64,000 bases of DNA from Pseudomonas fluorescens (GTDB lineage Bacteria; Pseudomonadota; Gammaproteobacteria; Pseudomonadales; Pseudomonadaceae): contig NZ_LACH01000003.1 of the NCBI RefSeq assembly GCF_000968015.1, positions 1 to 64,000 of the forward strand, read 5' to 3'. Below, one piece after another: positions 18,270 through 26,873 of this stretch. How positions within the stretch are numbered: position 1 is the stretch's first letter; the number at the start of each line of letters is the position of its first letter. Under the pieces are notes generated by a model. That model was not told the DNA's origin, did not search any database, and worked only from the letters and a program-made list of their open reading frames with translations. The position numbers and the translations under genes are program-made.

Positions 18270-18568
18270 TTATTGGCTAAGCTGGTCGATAATTTTTTTA
18301 AAGGCTTTTCCATCGCCTGTAGCGCACGCAATCCTGGAATGATGATTGGTTAGAACATCCCCCATCAAATACTCTCTCAATCTTCTTTTGTGCACTTCGG
18401 TTAGATACAGTAGTTTCTTGAGGGAATATTTATAAGGATCTAAACTTGCGTGGCCATTCGCGATAAGTAATTCACAGTTATCAATGAGGACTAACGCGAA
18501 TTCCTGGGGATCAAGTTCGTCCGGACTTTCAGCGCGCTTGCGATCAGACTCATACTTTTCTATTTTTT
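18270..18568 (-). CDS. Tail chaperone C-terminal extension, read by -1 frameshift
   Basis: This open frame of about 98 codons has no useful start of its own. It begins in the -1 frame exactly where the chaperone gene ends, at the run CTC AAA AAA TAG (slip zone 18563-18569), and continues IEKYESDRKRAESPDELD to the TAA at 18270, just before the tape measure gene. Tail chaperones of siphoviruses (lambda gpG/gpGT) are made in a short and a frameshifted long form. The C AAA AAA sequence is a plausible slippery site, weaker than A AAA AAG. Confidence 0.8.
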
Positions 18569-18967
18569 GAGCAGCTGTAAGATTGTCGGCATCAATTTTT
18601 CCAGGCTTTTTTTTAGACCTTCTGGAAACGTTAATTCGAAAATAGTGCTTAGAAGTTCAATTTGGATCGGAAAAGGAAGCTGACGAATATATTCCTGGGC
18701 ATCGCGCTGGCGACATCCACATGCAACACAAGCAGCGGCAAACTCCGGAAACGAGCCCAAAATCTCCTTGGAAGTCTCAATGTTTTTCAGATCCTCCTTC
18801 GCGTTGCGTAGAAAGATTGAGGCCAGTACTGTTTTGTATCCGTCGACGAGATAAACAAAATCCTCGGTATTTAGCCCAAAAGCGTCAATTGACACAGCCG
18901 ACTTCTCAGCGATGGATTGGTTAATAACAACTGTGCGATACGGAATGATGATATCGAGTAACGACAT
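18560..18967 (-). CDS. Tail assembly chaperone (gpG-like)
   Basis: A 135-residue protein between the tail tube and tape measure genes. No motif is diagnostic, but size, order and the open -1 frame at its end identify it. It would bind the tape measure protein during tail assembly. A CxACGCRQRD segment near residues 75-85 is notable. Its stop TAG at 18560 directly follows six A residues, where a fraction of ribosomes would shift. Confidence 0.8.
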   Translation of the reverse strand: MSLLDIIIPYRTVVINQSIAEKSAVSIDAFGLNTEDFVYLVDGYKTVLASIFLRNAKEDLKNIETSKEILGSFPEFAAACVACGCRQRDAQEYIRQLPFPIQIELLSTIFELTFPEGLKKSLEKLMPTILQLLKK

Positions 18968-19007
18968 TGGCCTTTTTCTTCTTATTATTATTATGCGGCT
19001 TTACTAA

Positions 19008-19016
19008 ATTATAACA
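19008..19016 (-). promoter_or_regulatory. Extended -10 promoter for the tail chaperone
   Basis: TGTTATAAT on the - strand lies about 40 bases before the start at 18967. The same nine bases occur before the scaffold gene (29546). No clear -35 box is seen. The rest of 18968-19181 is the divergent intergenic region between this operon and the two + strand genes. Confidence 0.45.
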
Positions 19017-19181
19017 GAGCCCACGCTTGTTCGGGTTTGTTCTCAAATGATTTGGCATGCGGGCATTTGCTGGGTATAGTTATTTTCAATCTATATCTAA
19101 CTTTTTAGTTCTTGCATACTATGCAGGGCACGGGCTCATATGTAGTATAGGAACTATAGACAACCGCAAGAGGAGTCCACC

Positions 19182-19445
19182 ATGTTTTTTGAAATCGAAG
19201 AAAAGCCAGCTGATCCAGACGGCATTACATATGACACTAACGATGAGATTAGAGAGCTAATCCGAAAGCACGCAAGTGAACGTGCAGCGAAGGATTATCC
19301 ATTCGACAATTATCAAGACTGGTTCAGCGAAGTCGGGCATATCGTCAGGAGCACCCTGCTCATCGATTTCGATCAAGAGTGGGTGATCGAAGAGCAAGCG
19401 ATGGACACATTTAACCTCTTCCGTAAGGCGCTCAATAATGAATGA
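19182..19445 (+). CDS. Hypothetical protein on the opposite strand (moron-like)
   Basis: An 87-residue acidic protein preceded by AAGAGGAG. It is one of only two + strand genes inside the late block and is followed by a terminator after its partner, so it forms an independent transcription unit. Such units inserted among phage late genes (morons) are often expressed in the lysogen. The segment ERAAKDYPFDNYQDWFSEV resembles small phage proteins of unknown role. Confidence 0.65.
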   Translation: MFFEIEEKPADPDGITYDTNDEIRELIRKHASERAAKDYPFDNYQDWFSEVGHIVRSTLLIDFDQEWVIEEQAMDTFNLFRKALNNE

Positions 19446-19722
19446 GTCGATGCCAGAACTCATGAGACGTCTTTGCTTTGAGCACAACCAATTGCGCGTA
19501 CCTGGAAGCCCTACTGGGGTGGCCTGGGAACGCGCGATGGTCGAGGATGTGGCTGAGTTGATCGAGACGCAGATCCTCGACAACGTTGACTTGGGAGGCT
19601 CGCACGACATGTTTCATTTCGAGGTTGGAAATGCCTTGCGTGACCTGGGCGCTGGGCGGAAGTACGACAAGGCTATCCAAGAAGCAGGTATCAACCGAAT
19701 TTGGTACAAGTACAACCACTGA
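19438..19722 (+). CDS. Hypothetical protein, second gene of the moron-like unit
   Basis: A 94-residue protein. Its ATG overlaps the end of the previous gene (ATGAATGA), so it is translationally coupled. It contains GVAWERAMVEDVAELIE and ends in a basic aromatic segment. Nothing indicates function. A rho-independent terminator follows about 15 bases after the stop. Confidence 0.65.
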   Translation: MNESMPELMRRLCFEHNQLRVPGSPTGVAWERAMVEDVAELIETQILDNVDLGGSHDMFHFEVGNALRDLGAGRKYDKAIQEAGINRIWYKYNH

Positions 19723-19737
19723 CCGTCCTGGTGAAGA

Positions 19738-19763
19738 TGAGGGCTCCGGAGAGCCCTTTCTAC
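19738..19763. terminator. Rho-independent terminator between convergent genes
   Basis: AGGGCTC and GAGCCCT arms around CGGA, followed by TTTCT, end the + strand unit. The hairpin overlaps the stop codon of the convergent gene at 19760 and may serve both directions. Confidence 0.7.
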
Positions 19764-20506
19764 GCTTGTATTAGGTATCTGACGCCTAGCCAGATTGCAG
19801 CCACACCAAGAACCATCGGGAACGCTATATCAACGACTAGTACTCTGACGTTTTGTAAAGTAAGCAGATTTCTAAACCAACCGTCAAATCTAGCCAGCGA
19901 AGCGGGTATTCTTTCACTTTCAACAGCTTTGGTTGATGCCATCAGCTCATGTCGCAGCTGGAGTAATGCATTCTCAAGCTTTGTAAAACCTTTGTCTCTT
20001 TCAGTGACTCCGGCAACACCTGGACTTACCGGTGTAGGACTATCTATTTCGGTTTTAAGCAAGGCGATGCGATTTTCAATTTCATCGACTTTAGCACCAA
20101 GCGGCTTCATCTGACGCGCCTGACCGACCCACCAATTATATAAGGTGGACTGCTTGGGATCGCCCGGATAATCTCCATTATGCGACGCAAGCATGCCAGT
20201 TGTTACAAAGGCAACTTTGGTACCAGTAATTCGTAAGCGCCACTCCATAAATGATTCGACCGCATACCAACCAAAGTGCACATATGTCCAGCACAGGGCG
20301 ATGAGCAGCCCCAGAATCAGTTTGTAAGAAGTTATACCTTTGAGGGTTATTCCGGCCAGCGAAAACTGATCGCCTGGTTCAATTTTAGCTAGAACCAAGC
20401 AAGCCATTGCGATCGACAGACTAATGACCACTCGTTTAGTCTTAGCCGCTGGTTCTGATAAATCGTAACCCACGGGGCTGCCCAACACCCTCTCGACTTC
20501 GTTCAT
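19760..20506 (-). CDS. Membrane protein of unknown function
   Basis: A 248-residue protein. The start at 20506 follows GCGAGGAAA; a longer reading from 20521 is less likely. Three hydrophobic stretches near residues 28-45, 57-80 and 225-245 suggest membrane insertion, with a large charged loop of about 140 residues between the second and third. It lies between the tail tube and tail chaperone genes, where tail genes are normally adjacent, so it is probably an inserted cargo gene, for example for superinfection exclusion. That role is only a guess. Confidence 0.6.
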   Translation of the reverse strand: MNEVERVLGSPVGYDLSEPAAKTKRVVISLSIAMACLVLAKIEPGDQFSLAGITLKGITSYKLILGLLIALCWTYVHFGWYAVESFMEWRLRITGTKVAFVTTGMLASHNGDYPGDPKQSTLYNWWVGQARQMKPLGAKVDEIENRIALLKTEIDSPTPVSPGVAGVTERDKGFTKLENALLQLRHELMASTKAVESERIPASLARFDGWFRNLLTLQNVRVLVVDIAFPMVLGVAAIWLGVRYLIQA

Positions 20507-20559
20507 GCATTTCCTCGCCAAAAATGTCCAGCCCTATATAAGCCGGACATTCTACACTG

Positions 20560-21339
20560 TCAGGCGCTTACAGCGTGCTCTTCTTTGTAGTACCGCGACA
20601 GCCCAGCTCCCGCTACCGACCTAGAAAGCTGCACAGTACCCTTTAGCTCCAGCTCACCAAAATCAGTGCCGATCAACTGGCGTTGAGTCATGGGGCTTAG
20701 CGACACGTTGTAAATAGTCACTTTAACTGGACTGTTACCTTCCTCGACGTTCATACCGTCAAACACGATGTACAAGTCCATGTCCGAAGTGATCATCGCT
20801 TCCAGTCGCTTGGTACTAACCGTTGAATATTGAACAGCAACTTCATCACCATCAACGATACCAGCGCTTTCTGGAAAATAGATATGGCCATTACTTACGA
20901 CATAATCCTCTCCGGCTACTAGCACTGTGGAGCCAGAAACTTCGGTGACTGACGCAACGCTAGCAATAATACCGTCAGGTACAATCGACCGTCCTTTGAA
21001 CGCCTGGGCAGTAAAGGTTTTGCTGACAACAGCAGCATCTTTTACAATCTCAGAGAACGCGCCAAGGGCTACGTTTTCCGGACTCACACTTTTAAGTGTA
21101 AAAGTAGCCTCAATAGTTGTTTTGACTGTTTTCGACTTTGCAATCCCCTGACTCCCAGACATCGTGTCCTGCATCTCAACTTTGTCAGCGGTAATAGCCA
21201 TTAACGCTGAACTGAGCTGGCCAAGGTTAAAAAAACCGCCCTTTGGTTTACCAGTTGATTTATCAATTCGCGAAGCCAGAACTGCACCATTGCCAATCCA
21301 GCCGACAGTGTTGTCAGGTGAGTTAAATCCTACAGACAT
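20560..21339 (-). CDS. Major tail tube protein
   Basis: A 259-residue protein with the composition and order of siphovirus tail tube subunits. It is rich in Thr, Ser and Val with strand-forming segments and has a central stretch that looks like an Ig-like or beta insertion (about 100-170: VPDGIIASVASVTEVSGST). It follows the tail terminator gene. It would form stacked hexameric rings of the tail. The leader carries CTATAATAATAAAG. Confidence 0.75.
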   Translation of the reverse strand: MSVGFNSPDNTVGWIGNGAVLASRIDKSTGKPKGGFFNLGQLSSALMAITADKVEMQDTMSGSQGIAKSKTVKTTIEATFTLKSVSPENVALGAFSEIVKDAAVVSKTFTAQAFKGRSIVPDGIIASVASVTEVSGSTVLVAGEDYVVSNGHIYFPESAGIVDGDEVAVQYSTVSTKRLEAMITSDMDLYIVFDGMNVEEGNSPVKVTIYNVSLSPMTQRQLIGTDFGELELKGTVQLSRSVAGAGLSRYYKEEHAVSA

Positions 21340-21383
21340 TTTGTTTACCCTTTATTATTATAGTTTTGGGTGTTTATTTGTGC

Positions 21384-21821
21384 TCAAACGAGCGCGACTC
21401 TTTGTGTCCAAATCACTTGCCAGGCTGAGAAGTTGCTGCCGTTTTTGAGGCCAGAAAAGAGTTCTTCTATAGATTGTAACATGGGCAGGTTGGTGTTTGT
21501 TTTGGTGTTGCCCCGATATTTATCAATCAGAACTGCAATTTCATTGGCTACGTTCATTGCTTGTCGCGAAAGACCCTTGGTGTCCTGGTCACTTTTTGCA
21601 ATTACGAATGCGCCATATACTGCGTCAACTTCCAGCCTAATTCTCTTTTCAGGAATAGGGCCACCGGCACAGCCTAGGAGGACATACGATTTTCCGCCGT
21701 CGAGCTTAATGGACTTCAGTGTTTCATCGCTGAGAGTGCCGGAAAAAAGCTCAACTTTTGGTTTGCTTTCGATTTTCTCAATTTCGGCTTTTAGATCTTC
21801 GAGGTGCTGAGTGAGATTCAT
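21384..21821 (-). CDS. Tail terminator-like protein (DUF1834/gp37 type)
   Basis: A 145-residue protein placed between the virion morphogenesis gene and the tail tube gene, the position of Mu-like gp37 proteins. The middle shows RLEVDAVYGAFVIAKS and a conserved-looking YRGNTKTNTNLP stretch. It would cap the tail tube and join it to the head. The start overlaps the upstream gene as ATGA. Confidence 0.65.
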   Translation of the reverse strand: MNLTQHLEDLKAEIEKIESKPKVELFSGTLSDETLKSIKLDGGKSYVLLGCAGGPIPEKRIRLEVDAVYGAFVIAKSDQDTKGLSRQAMNVANEIAVLIDKYRGNTKTNTNLPMLQSIEELFSGLKNGSNFSAWQVIWTQRVALV

Positions 21822-22270
21822 GCTAGTGCCTTCTCGATTTGTTCTACCATTATTTTCTCATACTCTTCAAGCCACTGTTTCGGAAGTCCGCGACTATCAG
21901 GGAAGAAAGCCCTTCGTTTTACAGTTATTCCGTATTGATGGTTATCGGCGTAAATGAGATTTGAGCCGAGATCAAGATCGAGGTCATCGACTTGGTGTTT
22001 AATGCTGTTTAGCAACCGCCCTGTGTCGATCAGGGGTTGACCCTGGCGGTGGGAAATTCCAGGCCATGAGCCGCCGTAGGGATCTACCGATTTCCTAAAA
22101 TTCGCTTTGATTCGGGCTACCCACCTGACGCCGATTTGATTCAGGCCTTGCTTTATGTGGGGGTTGCGGGGGCCCAGGCGCTTAACTTTATCTGCCAGGG
22201 CCTGGAGCTGAGCCGTGTTGATTTCGAGCTCTACAGGTGGAGCTCCAGGGCCGCTACTAAAACTAATCAC
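21818..22270 (-). CDS. Phage virion morphogenesis protein (Mu gpG family)
   Basis: A 150-residue protein of the phage_tail_S / Mu gpG morphogenesis family. Recognisable parts are IGVRWVARIKANFRKSVDP-GG-WP and LIDTGRLLNSI, followed by IYADNHQYG and the RRAFFP segment near residue 120. It is needed for head-tail joining in related phages. It overlaps the neighbours on both sides by four bases. Confidence 0.85.
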   Translation of the reverse strand: MISFSSGPGAPPVELEINTAQLQALADKVKRLGPRNPHIKQGLNQIGVRWVARIKANFRKSVDPYGGSWPGISHRQGQPLIDTGRLLNSIKHQVDDLDLDLGSNLIYADNHQYGITVKRRAFFPDSRGLPKQWLEEYEKIMVEQIEKALA

Positions 22271-22632
22271 GATCGGATGATCCGAACGTTATGAAATCCA
22301 GTTTTGACGCTGGACTGCTCCGACGTTTGGAGGCGGTTGCGACCGCTTGCAAGGCCTTCGAACCAGCGGGTGGCGTCTTCGTAGCGCTTACGTAATTCGT
22401 CACCTGGGTTGTCGCTCCAAGCGTAGTAACGAGCGATGTCGAGCACGTGACCACGGATGTCTCCGATCGCCAGTTCATCCACCAAGGGCGTAGCCAAGCC
22501 TCCGGCTCGAATGTACGAGTCCGCTAGCCTGGACGACTTTTCGATTGCCCTGGGGATTCGAGACTCGCCGTCCTCGGGTACGTCATCCGTTCCGAATTCG
22601 TCGAGATAGTTTTGGTATGTCGCGTAGCTCAT
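22267..22632 (-). CDS. Head completion protein (DUF1320 / gp36 type)
   Basis: A 121-residue protein starting at 22632. The N-terminal ATYQNYLDEFG, the central SRLADSYIRAGGLATPL and the DIRGHVLDIARYYAW helix are those of DUF1320 proteins, which complete the head-tail connector in Mu-like phages. The palindromic element at 22637-22753 ends directly before this start, its arm GGTTAAGAGAAACGC replacing a normal leader. Confidence 0.85.
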   Translation of the reverse strand: MSYATYQNYLDEFGTDDVPEDGESRIPRAIEKSSRLADSYIRAGGLATPLVDELAIGDIRGHVLDIARYYAWSDNPGDELRKRYEDATRWFEGLASGRNRLQTSEQSSVKTGFHNVRIIRS

Positions 22633-22636
22633 AAAA

Positions 22637-22753
22637 AGCGTTTCTCTTAACCAATTGTTGTTATTTTTATAGAGGCCTACCCTCAACGGGTCATTCTCTC
22701 TTTAAAAGGAAATAGACCGTTGAGGGTGAAACCATTTGGCTAAGAAAAACGCT
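22637..22753. repeat. Nested palindromic element, copy A
   Basis: An outer inverted repeat (22637-22657 with 22732-22753, TTCTTARCCAA type) encloses an inner one: ACCCTCAACGGGTC at 22679-22692 and GACCGTTGAGGGT at 22715-22727, with an AT-rich centre around CTTTAAAAGG. A related element lies at 45144-45290. It fills the gap between the head completion and MuF-type genes. Bases 22730-22750 occur again exactly, in inverse orientation, at 12727-12747. Role unknown: operator, RNA structure or replication signal. Confidence 0.8.
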
Positions 22754-22755
22754 CT

Positions 22756-23700
22756 CTAAACCAGATCGACTTTTCTCAGCTCAGCGAGCGACAGCACATG
22801 CAGATCATCCTGATCAACGAAGCTCTCAATCCTTACGCCGCTTTTCCACATTTTGTACCGCACCGGGCCGAGCCATTTGACCTGGTCAGCCTCGCTTTGC
22901 TTACCCAGCCAGCCTTCAAAATTTTCGTCAACAGGCTCTTCGTCGTCAAAAATCGCGATCATCGTTGTCCGACAGCCGGGGTGGAACGGAGGCATTTTCC
23001 TGGCCCCATCGGCAACCCTGAAAACCTTCCCGTCCAAAGACGCACAGATGCGGGTTGTGCGCATATCCAGCACAGACGACAGCTGGTATTTCTCTACGCC
23101 AGCTTCTTCAAACCCTTTCATATCGGCGCTGGCCGTAACATGAGCCCCAGCAGTCCGAACCAAAATTTCAGCATTGCGCTTTGACGTTTTGAACGGATTG
23201 CTCGGGTCGTTAATCAGCGATGCTACGATCTTGTCAGATGAGAGTCCGTTGACGATTCCCAGCCTGACAGTGCGCTTAATGGCCGTTTGTGTGGCCAACT
23301 CCTGCTCACTGACCCACTCCTTCAAAAGCTTTCCATCAAACGGGTCGGACTCTACAAAAGAGCGAATGAAATCTTCCGATACCAGACTCTCAGACATCCC
23401 TATTTTGAAAGCCCGGTCACTCCAGTCGAGCTCGTACTGGTAAAGCGCCGTCAGCTCATCAACAAGATCAGACTCCATCGCTGAATATTGGTCAGACACC
23501 GCTCGATCGATCCGTTTGAGCATGCCCATCCGACCAAAAGTGTTCGCCAGGTCATTCCTTCCCATCGCGTCAATCAGTTCAGCTTTTACTTCACTCCGTA
23601 GCTTCTGCAGTCGCTGAACAGCCTGTTTCGCGATCCTGGTGTACTGCCCACGCAGCTGGATCTGATGTCCGATGATTTTGTCAGCAGCCGACTTAGCCAT
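22756..23700 (-). CDS. Phage head morphogenesis protein (SPP1 gp7 / MuF family)
   Basis: A 314-residue minor head protein. The C-terminal half has the family core: RTAGAHVTASADMKGFEEAG, then SVLDMRTTRICASLDGKVF and PPFHPGCRTT with conserved Thr, Cys and His. Such proteins sit inside the head and are injected or help assembly. In many phages the gene follows the portal; here it lies about 14 kb downstream, beyond coat and lysis genes, so the module order is rearranged. Confidence 0.85.
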   Translation of the reverse strand: MAKSAADKIIGHQIQLRGQYTRIAKQAVQRLQKLRSEVKAELIDAMGRNDLANTFGRMGMLKRIDRAVSDQYSAMESDLVDELTALYQYELDWSDRAFKIGMSESLVSEDFIRSFVESDPFDGKLLKEWVSEQELATQTAIKRTVRLGIVNGLSSDKIVASLINDPSNPFKTSKRNAEILVRTAGAHVTASADMKGFEEAGVEKYQLSSVLDMRTTRICASLDGKVFRVADGARKMPPFHPGCRTTMIAIFDDEEPVDENFEGWLGKQSEADQVKWLGPVRYKMWKSGVRIESFVDQDDLHVLSLAELRKVDLV

Positions 23701-23703
23701 GCT

Positions 23704-24183
23704 TCATGCGAGCCAGAGCTCGACCTCCGCACGCCTGCGTTTAACAAGACCAGGCAGCTTCACACCCTTGGCGTGCACCCAGCGCATGAACTGTTCCGGG
23801 GCATCAGCAAGCTCACCACGGTTGATCACGCGCCGCAGGGTCGAGATCTCCAAATTCCCCGCGCCGCAGTTGAAACAGAAGTCGATAAGCGCCGAGAGCT
23901 GACTATCACTTAGCCGCACAGTAATGAGCCGGTTAACAGAGGCTGCAGCCTTGGCCAAGTCAGATACCAGCAACGCCCGAGCCTGCTCAGCGGTGATCGC
24001 CGGAAACCGGGACAAGTCTTCCCACGACTTTCGGCTCAGCAAGTGCCCATAACCAATCGTCGGCAGCCCCACAGGATCGTGATACGGCTCAATCAACGAA
24101 GTGCGCCGATCAGGGTCATGCAGCCCATCAAACTCCGGCCTCGAAGCCAATTCAACAGCCTGGCGCGGCACGTAAATACCCAT
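23704..24183 (-). CDS. Endolysin, GH24 lysozyme
   Basis: A 159-residue muramidase without signal peptide. DPVGLPTIGYGH (about residues 36-47) holds the Asp and Thr that match T4 lysozyme D20 and T26. The catalytic Glu, usually nine residues before that Asp, is not there; EFDGLHDPDRRTS suggests an insertion of about ten residues with the Glu at about 17. The second half has SALIDFCFNCGAGNLEISTL and RRRAEVELW. It would cleave peptidoglycan at lysis and lies in a cassette with two membrane proteins. Confidence 0.85.
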   Translation of the reverse strand: MGIYVPRQAVELASRPEFDGLHDPDRRTSLIEPYHDPVGLPTIGYGHLLSRKSWEDLSRFPAITAEQARALLVSDLAKAAASVNRLITVRLSDSQLSALIDFCFNCGAGNLEISTLRRVINRGELADAPEQFMRWVHAKGVKLPGLVKRRRAEVELWLA

Positions 24184-24184
24184 C

Positions 24185-24700
24185 TCACCGCTTCCACTTA
24201 TTCAGCGCACGGTGTCCGAACCAGTAACTAACAACAATGATCAGCAGTTGTTCGTCGAACTCGCCCCAAGTTTTGAGAATCGCTTCCGCACCACCCGTGC
24301 CATTTTCAAACACATGAAACATTGTAAGTTTGTAGGTTATATAGAAACCCACAACAGCATAAGTAATTGCAGGACGTGCTAGGCGAATAGCAGCATCAAT
24401 AATAACTCCAACTAGAGCGATAAACGAGGTCATCCAGACACCAATCCCAGAACCCTTGGCAGCACCTAACAACTTATCAGCATAAGTTTCTTCGGGCTTG
24501 CGAACAGCAATGGACTCTTCGATGTCAGCTTTAGCGTTAATTTCCTCCATGCGCCAGGTATGCTCCGAAGCAGCGCTTTCCAGGCGCAACTTCATCAGCT
24601 CCAGCTCGTGAGAGTTGTCCTGCTTGCGAGTGAAATACTTCAAAAGCTCGGGCAAAAAAGGAGCCATAAATCCAAAAAATGCCGAAAACATCGCAATCAT
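24185..24700 (-). CDS. Holin of the 3-TM type
   Basis: A 171-residue membrane protein next to the endolysin. Hydrophobic segments occur at about 1-20, 92-112 and 115-135, with a further one near 150-165, and an amphipathic charged region between the first two. This is the pattern of GTA/3TM holins. It would form holes in the inner membrane at the end of infection. It overlaps the preceding gene by four bases. Confidence 0.75.
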   Translation of the reverse strand: MIAMFSAFFGFMAPFLPELLKYFTRKQDNSHELELMKLRLESAASEHTWRMEEINAKADIEESIAVRKPEETYADKLLGAAKGSGIGVWMTSFIALVGVIIDAAIRLARPAITYAVVGFYITYKLTMFHVFENGTGGAEAILKTWGEFDEQLLIIVVSYWFGHRALNKWKR

Positions 24701-24975
24701 TTCGACGCTCCTTTGACTAGAAGAGCGTCAATCCGCGCACTGATCTTATCCAGTTTATCCTCAACCCGCTTTGTATCTTCTTTGCGCTCAAATTGATAGG
24801 TAGAGATCTGAGATTGGAGGACATCGACGCGCTGATTTGTTAGCTCAACTTGCTTGTCCAAGCCAGAGTAAGCCAACAGCCCGGCAGCAAGCATACCCAC
24901 CAATTGCAGGAGGTTGGCTAGGGAAATGCCGAGAGAGTTCATGTTTGTAGGTGGGGCCGGAGGAGTCGCTGACAT
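24697..24975 (-). CDS. Lysis-cassette membrane protein with coiled coil
   Basis: A 92-residue protein with one transmembrane segment (about residues 20-40: LLQLVGMLAAGLLAYSG) and a long charged coiled coil after it. This architecture is shared by XhlA-like and spanin-related lysis accessory proteins. It is the first gene of the lysis cassette. Which of these two roles applies cannot be told from the sequence. Confidence 0.6.
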   Translation of the reverse strand: MSATPPAPPTNMNSLGISLANLLQLVGMLAAGLLAYSGLDKQVELTNQRVDVLQSQISTYQFERKEDTKRVEDKLDKISARIDALLVKGASK

Positions 24976-25035
24976 TATTTTCTTCTTATTATTATTATTA
25001 TCGTCAACAGAGTGATCTTCGCCACCCTTTTATAT

Positions 25036-25044
25036 ATTGTAACA
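25036..25044 (-). promoter_or_regulatory. Extended -10 promoter candidate for the lysis cassette
   Basis: TGTTACAAT on the - strand, followed by ATATAAAAGGG, lies about 65 bases before the start at 24975. It resembles the site at 15465 (TGCTATAAT-ATATAAAAG). The leader then contains five ATA/AAT repeats before AAGAAG. Confidence 0.4.
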
Positions 25045-25073
25045 CGTCAAAAATCTTCAGGTGCCAACTTACA

Positions 25074-25457
25074 TCACCAAGATTTTTGCGGCCAAATTAC
25101 ATTTTCGGTGTCAGTGGAATTCGTGATATCGCGTAGTGCCTGGCGGTACTCCGCAATTAATCTGAGCTTTTCGGGGTTTACTTCAGAGCCTGAAATCCTA
25201 GCTTCGTCGTAAGCCATGTTGATTGCGTGATCACCACCGAGCAGGAGTATGTCACGGGTTTCTCGGATCTGTCGCCAGGACTCAGCAGTGTCCTTTACAA
25301 ACACCAGCTGGCCATCTTCGACTTTGGGCACCAAACCGCTATTTACGCTTTCCAAGTATGAAATAAGGTCGGTGGTTTCAATAAATGGATAAGAGACTCC
25401 AAGCGAATTCGAAATGCTAATAACAAAGCCTGTAGTCTCGTTATAGTAAGCTCTCAT
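25074..25457 (-). CDS. Tail fibre assembly chaperone
   Basis: A 127-residue protein directly after the tail fibre gene, with an ATGA overlap that fixes the start at 25457. The C-terminal pattern AEYRQALRDITNS followed by VIWPQ is the signature of phage tail assembly chaperones (Pfam Phage_tail_APC type). The N-terminal half, starting MRAYYNETTGFV, matches the small beta domain of the family. It would help fold or trimerise the fibre. Confidence 0.85.
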   Translation of the reverse strand: MRAYYNETTGFVISISNSLGVSYPFIETTDLISYLESVNSGLVPKVEDGQLVFVKDTAESWRQIRETRDILLLGGDHAINMAYDEARISGSEVNPEKLRLIAEYRQALRDITNSTDTENVIWPQKSW

Positions 25458-26716
25458 ATCGTCACATACCATTTCATTCGGCTTGTCGCACTGGCAATCT
25501 TGGGCACTCTGAATATCGTATCGGATGGGAAGTTCATAGCATTGATTTGAACACTACCTACTTGGCCATTTACAGATCCAGTACTGCCTGTTTTTCCGCA
25601 AATAACCATCTCGCCGGTTGTTGAGTCGTAGTCTATAAATCCATAATTGTTCATTTGAGGGCAGTCTTGCCAAGAACTACCTCCGTCAAACGAAAGTTTA
25701 GGCCTGGTTAAATTGTGGCCTGTGAGCGCAATGAAATTGTCGTCATGGCAGACTCCTGTCGAGTAATAGCCTGCTGGCACAGCGATCTCGGTAATGACAT
25801 CCGAACTGGCATTTAGGCGATATTTAACAGAGCCTGAACCGAAATAAATGTAATTAGAATACCCAGCAATAGCGGTCGTAAACTCACCCGACTGCAATAA
25901 AGTTAAAGATACCGAATTTGAAGTCACGGCGAGCCTGTAGATACCGTACAGACTATTAATTATGCCCAGGTAGTAGATGTTTCCGTTCCGCGACTGATAA
26001 GCATATCCGTCAGCAGAGGAAAAAGAACCGATACTAGTGGATACTGATGTGTTAGCAGTGTTTTTGCTGTCGACATACACCACTCCGGTTTTTCGATAGA
26101 AAAATAAATCTGTCTTTGAAGATAAAGTTGCAGCACCAACTATATCAGTCAGCGTGGCACCTCCAGCCGCGTAGGCCACAGAGCTCACTCCGAGAAGATC
26201 TACATAATAAATTGACTCAAGGGTGCCAGTGGACTTCTTATCCTTAAAATAGAGCCCATTCACAGTCTTGAATATATTCTTGGTGTTTGCCTGGTAATAT
26301 GCAGTTGATGTTTGTAGAACACCCGCAACGTATATTCTGATATTTCCAGTTTCGCTTATTACTCTTACCTGTCCAATTTTTCTAATGCAAAAAGCCTCAA
26401 CAGTATTAGACCTGATCTCGCTATTTGCATTAACCGAAATCGGAGAGCTCCCGAATTCCCCGTAATTAAGCTTACCCGCAAGTACCGGGAAACTCGCCGT
26501 GGCGTGTAGGGAACCATTACATTCCAGGGCATCGGCATAGACTCCGTCCGGGCGCAGCACAATGTCCCCTGTCTGCAGGCCCTCGCCCGTGGTAACAAGC
26601 CCAGCAAATTCGCTCAGTGTAAGCGCCTCGGAAGCCCCTGGCTTATGTACGTGCATGCGCATCGATGGGTCGCCCGACCATCCCGGCAGATCACTGATTG
26701 TCTTCTTCGAACTCAT
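25454..26716 (-). CDS. Tail fibre or receptor-binding protein
   Basis: A 420-residue protein. The N-terminal MSSKKTISDLPGWSGDPS and LTLSEFAGLV are typical of proteins that attach to a virion. The central and C-terminal parts contain repeated strand-rich blocks with conserved Tyr and Gly (IYYLGIINSLYGIYRL, NYIYFGSGSVKYRL) and an SFDGGSSW motif, as in beta-propeller repeats. It is followed by its likely chaperone. It lies unusually far from the tail genes, between coat and lysis genes. Confidence 0.75.
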   Translation of the reverse strand: MSSKKTISDLPGWSGDPSMRMHVHKPGASEALTLSEFAGLVTTGEGLQTGDIVLRPDGVYADALECNGSLHATASFPVLAGKLNYGEFGSSPISVNANSEIRSNTVEAFCIRKIGQVRVISETGNIRIYVAGVLQTSTAYYQANTKNIFKTVNGLYFKDKKSTGTLESIYYVDLLGVSSVAYAAGGATLTDIVGAATLSSKTDLFFYRKTGVVYVDSKNTANTSVSTSIGSFSSADGYAYQSRNGNIYYLGIINSLYGIYRLAVTSNSVSLTLLQSGEFTTAIAGYSNYIYFGSGSVKYRLNASSDVITEIAVPAGYYSTGVCHDDNFIALTGHNLTRPKLSFDGGSSWQDCPQMNNYGFIDYDSTTGEMVICGKTGSTGSVNGQVGSVQINAMNFPSDTIFRVPKIASATSRMKWYVTI

Positions 26717-26873
26717 ATATCAGCACTTCTAAATCGTTGGTGTATTCGGGGGTAAAAGACCCAGGAGCCATTTCGAACAGCACTGCATCCACGGGCAATG
26801 ATTCGAAAAGGTGTGGTCTCTTCGGCGCCAATCGCAGCCCAAAGAGAGCAGCAGGGCCGATGTTTTTGATCAT
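26691..26873 (-). CDS. Small hypothetical phage protein
   Basis: A 60-residue protein. The ATG at 26873 overlaps the upstream stop (ATGA); an alternative ATG at 26894 would overlap by 25 bases. It may be a minor structural protein or a spike component, since MAPGSFTPEYTNDLEV looks beta-rich. It overlaps the fibre gene by 26 bases. Confidence 0.6.
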   Translation of the reverse strand: MIKNIGPAALFGLRLAPKRPHLFESLPVDAVLFEMAPGSFTPEYTNDLEVLIYEFEEDNQ

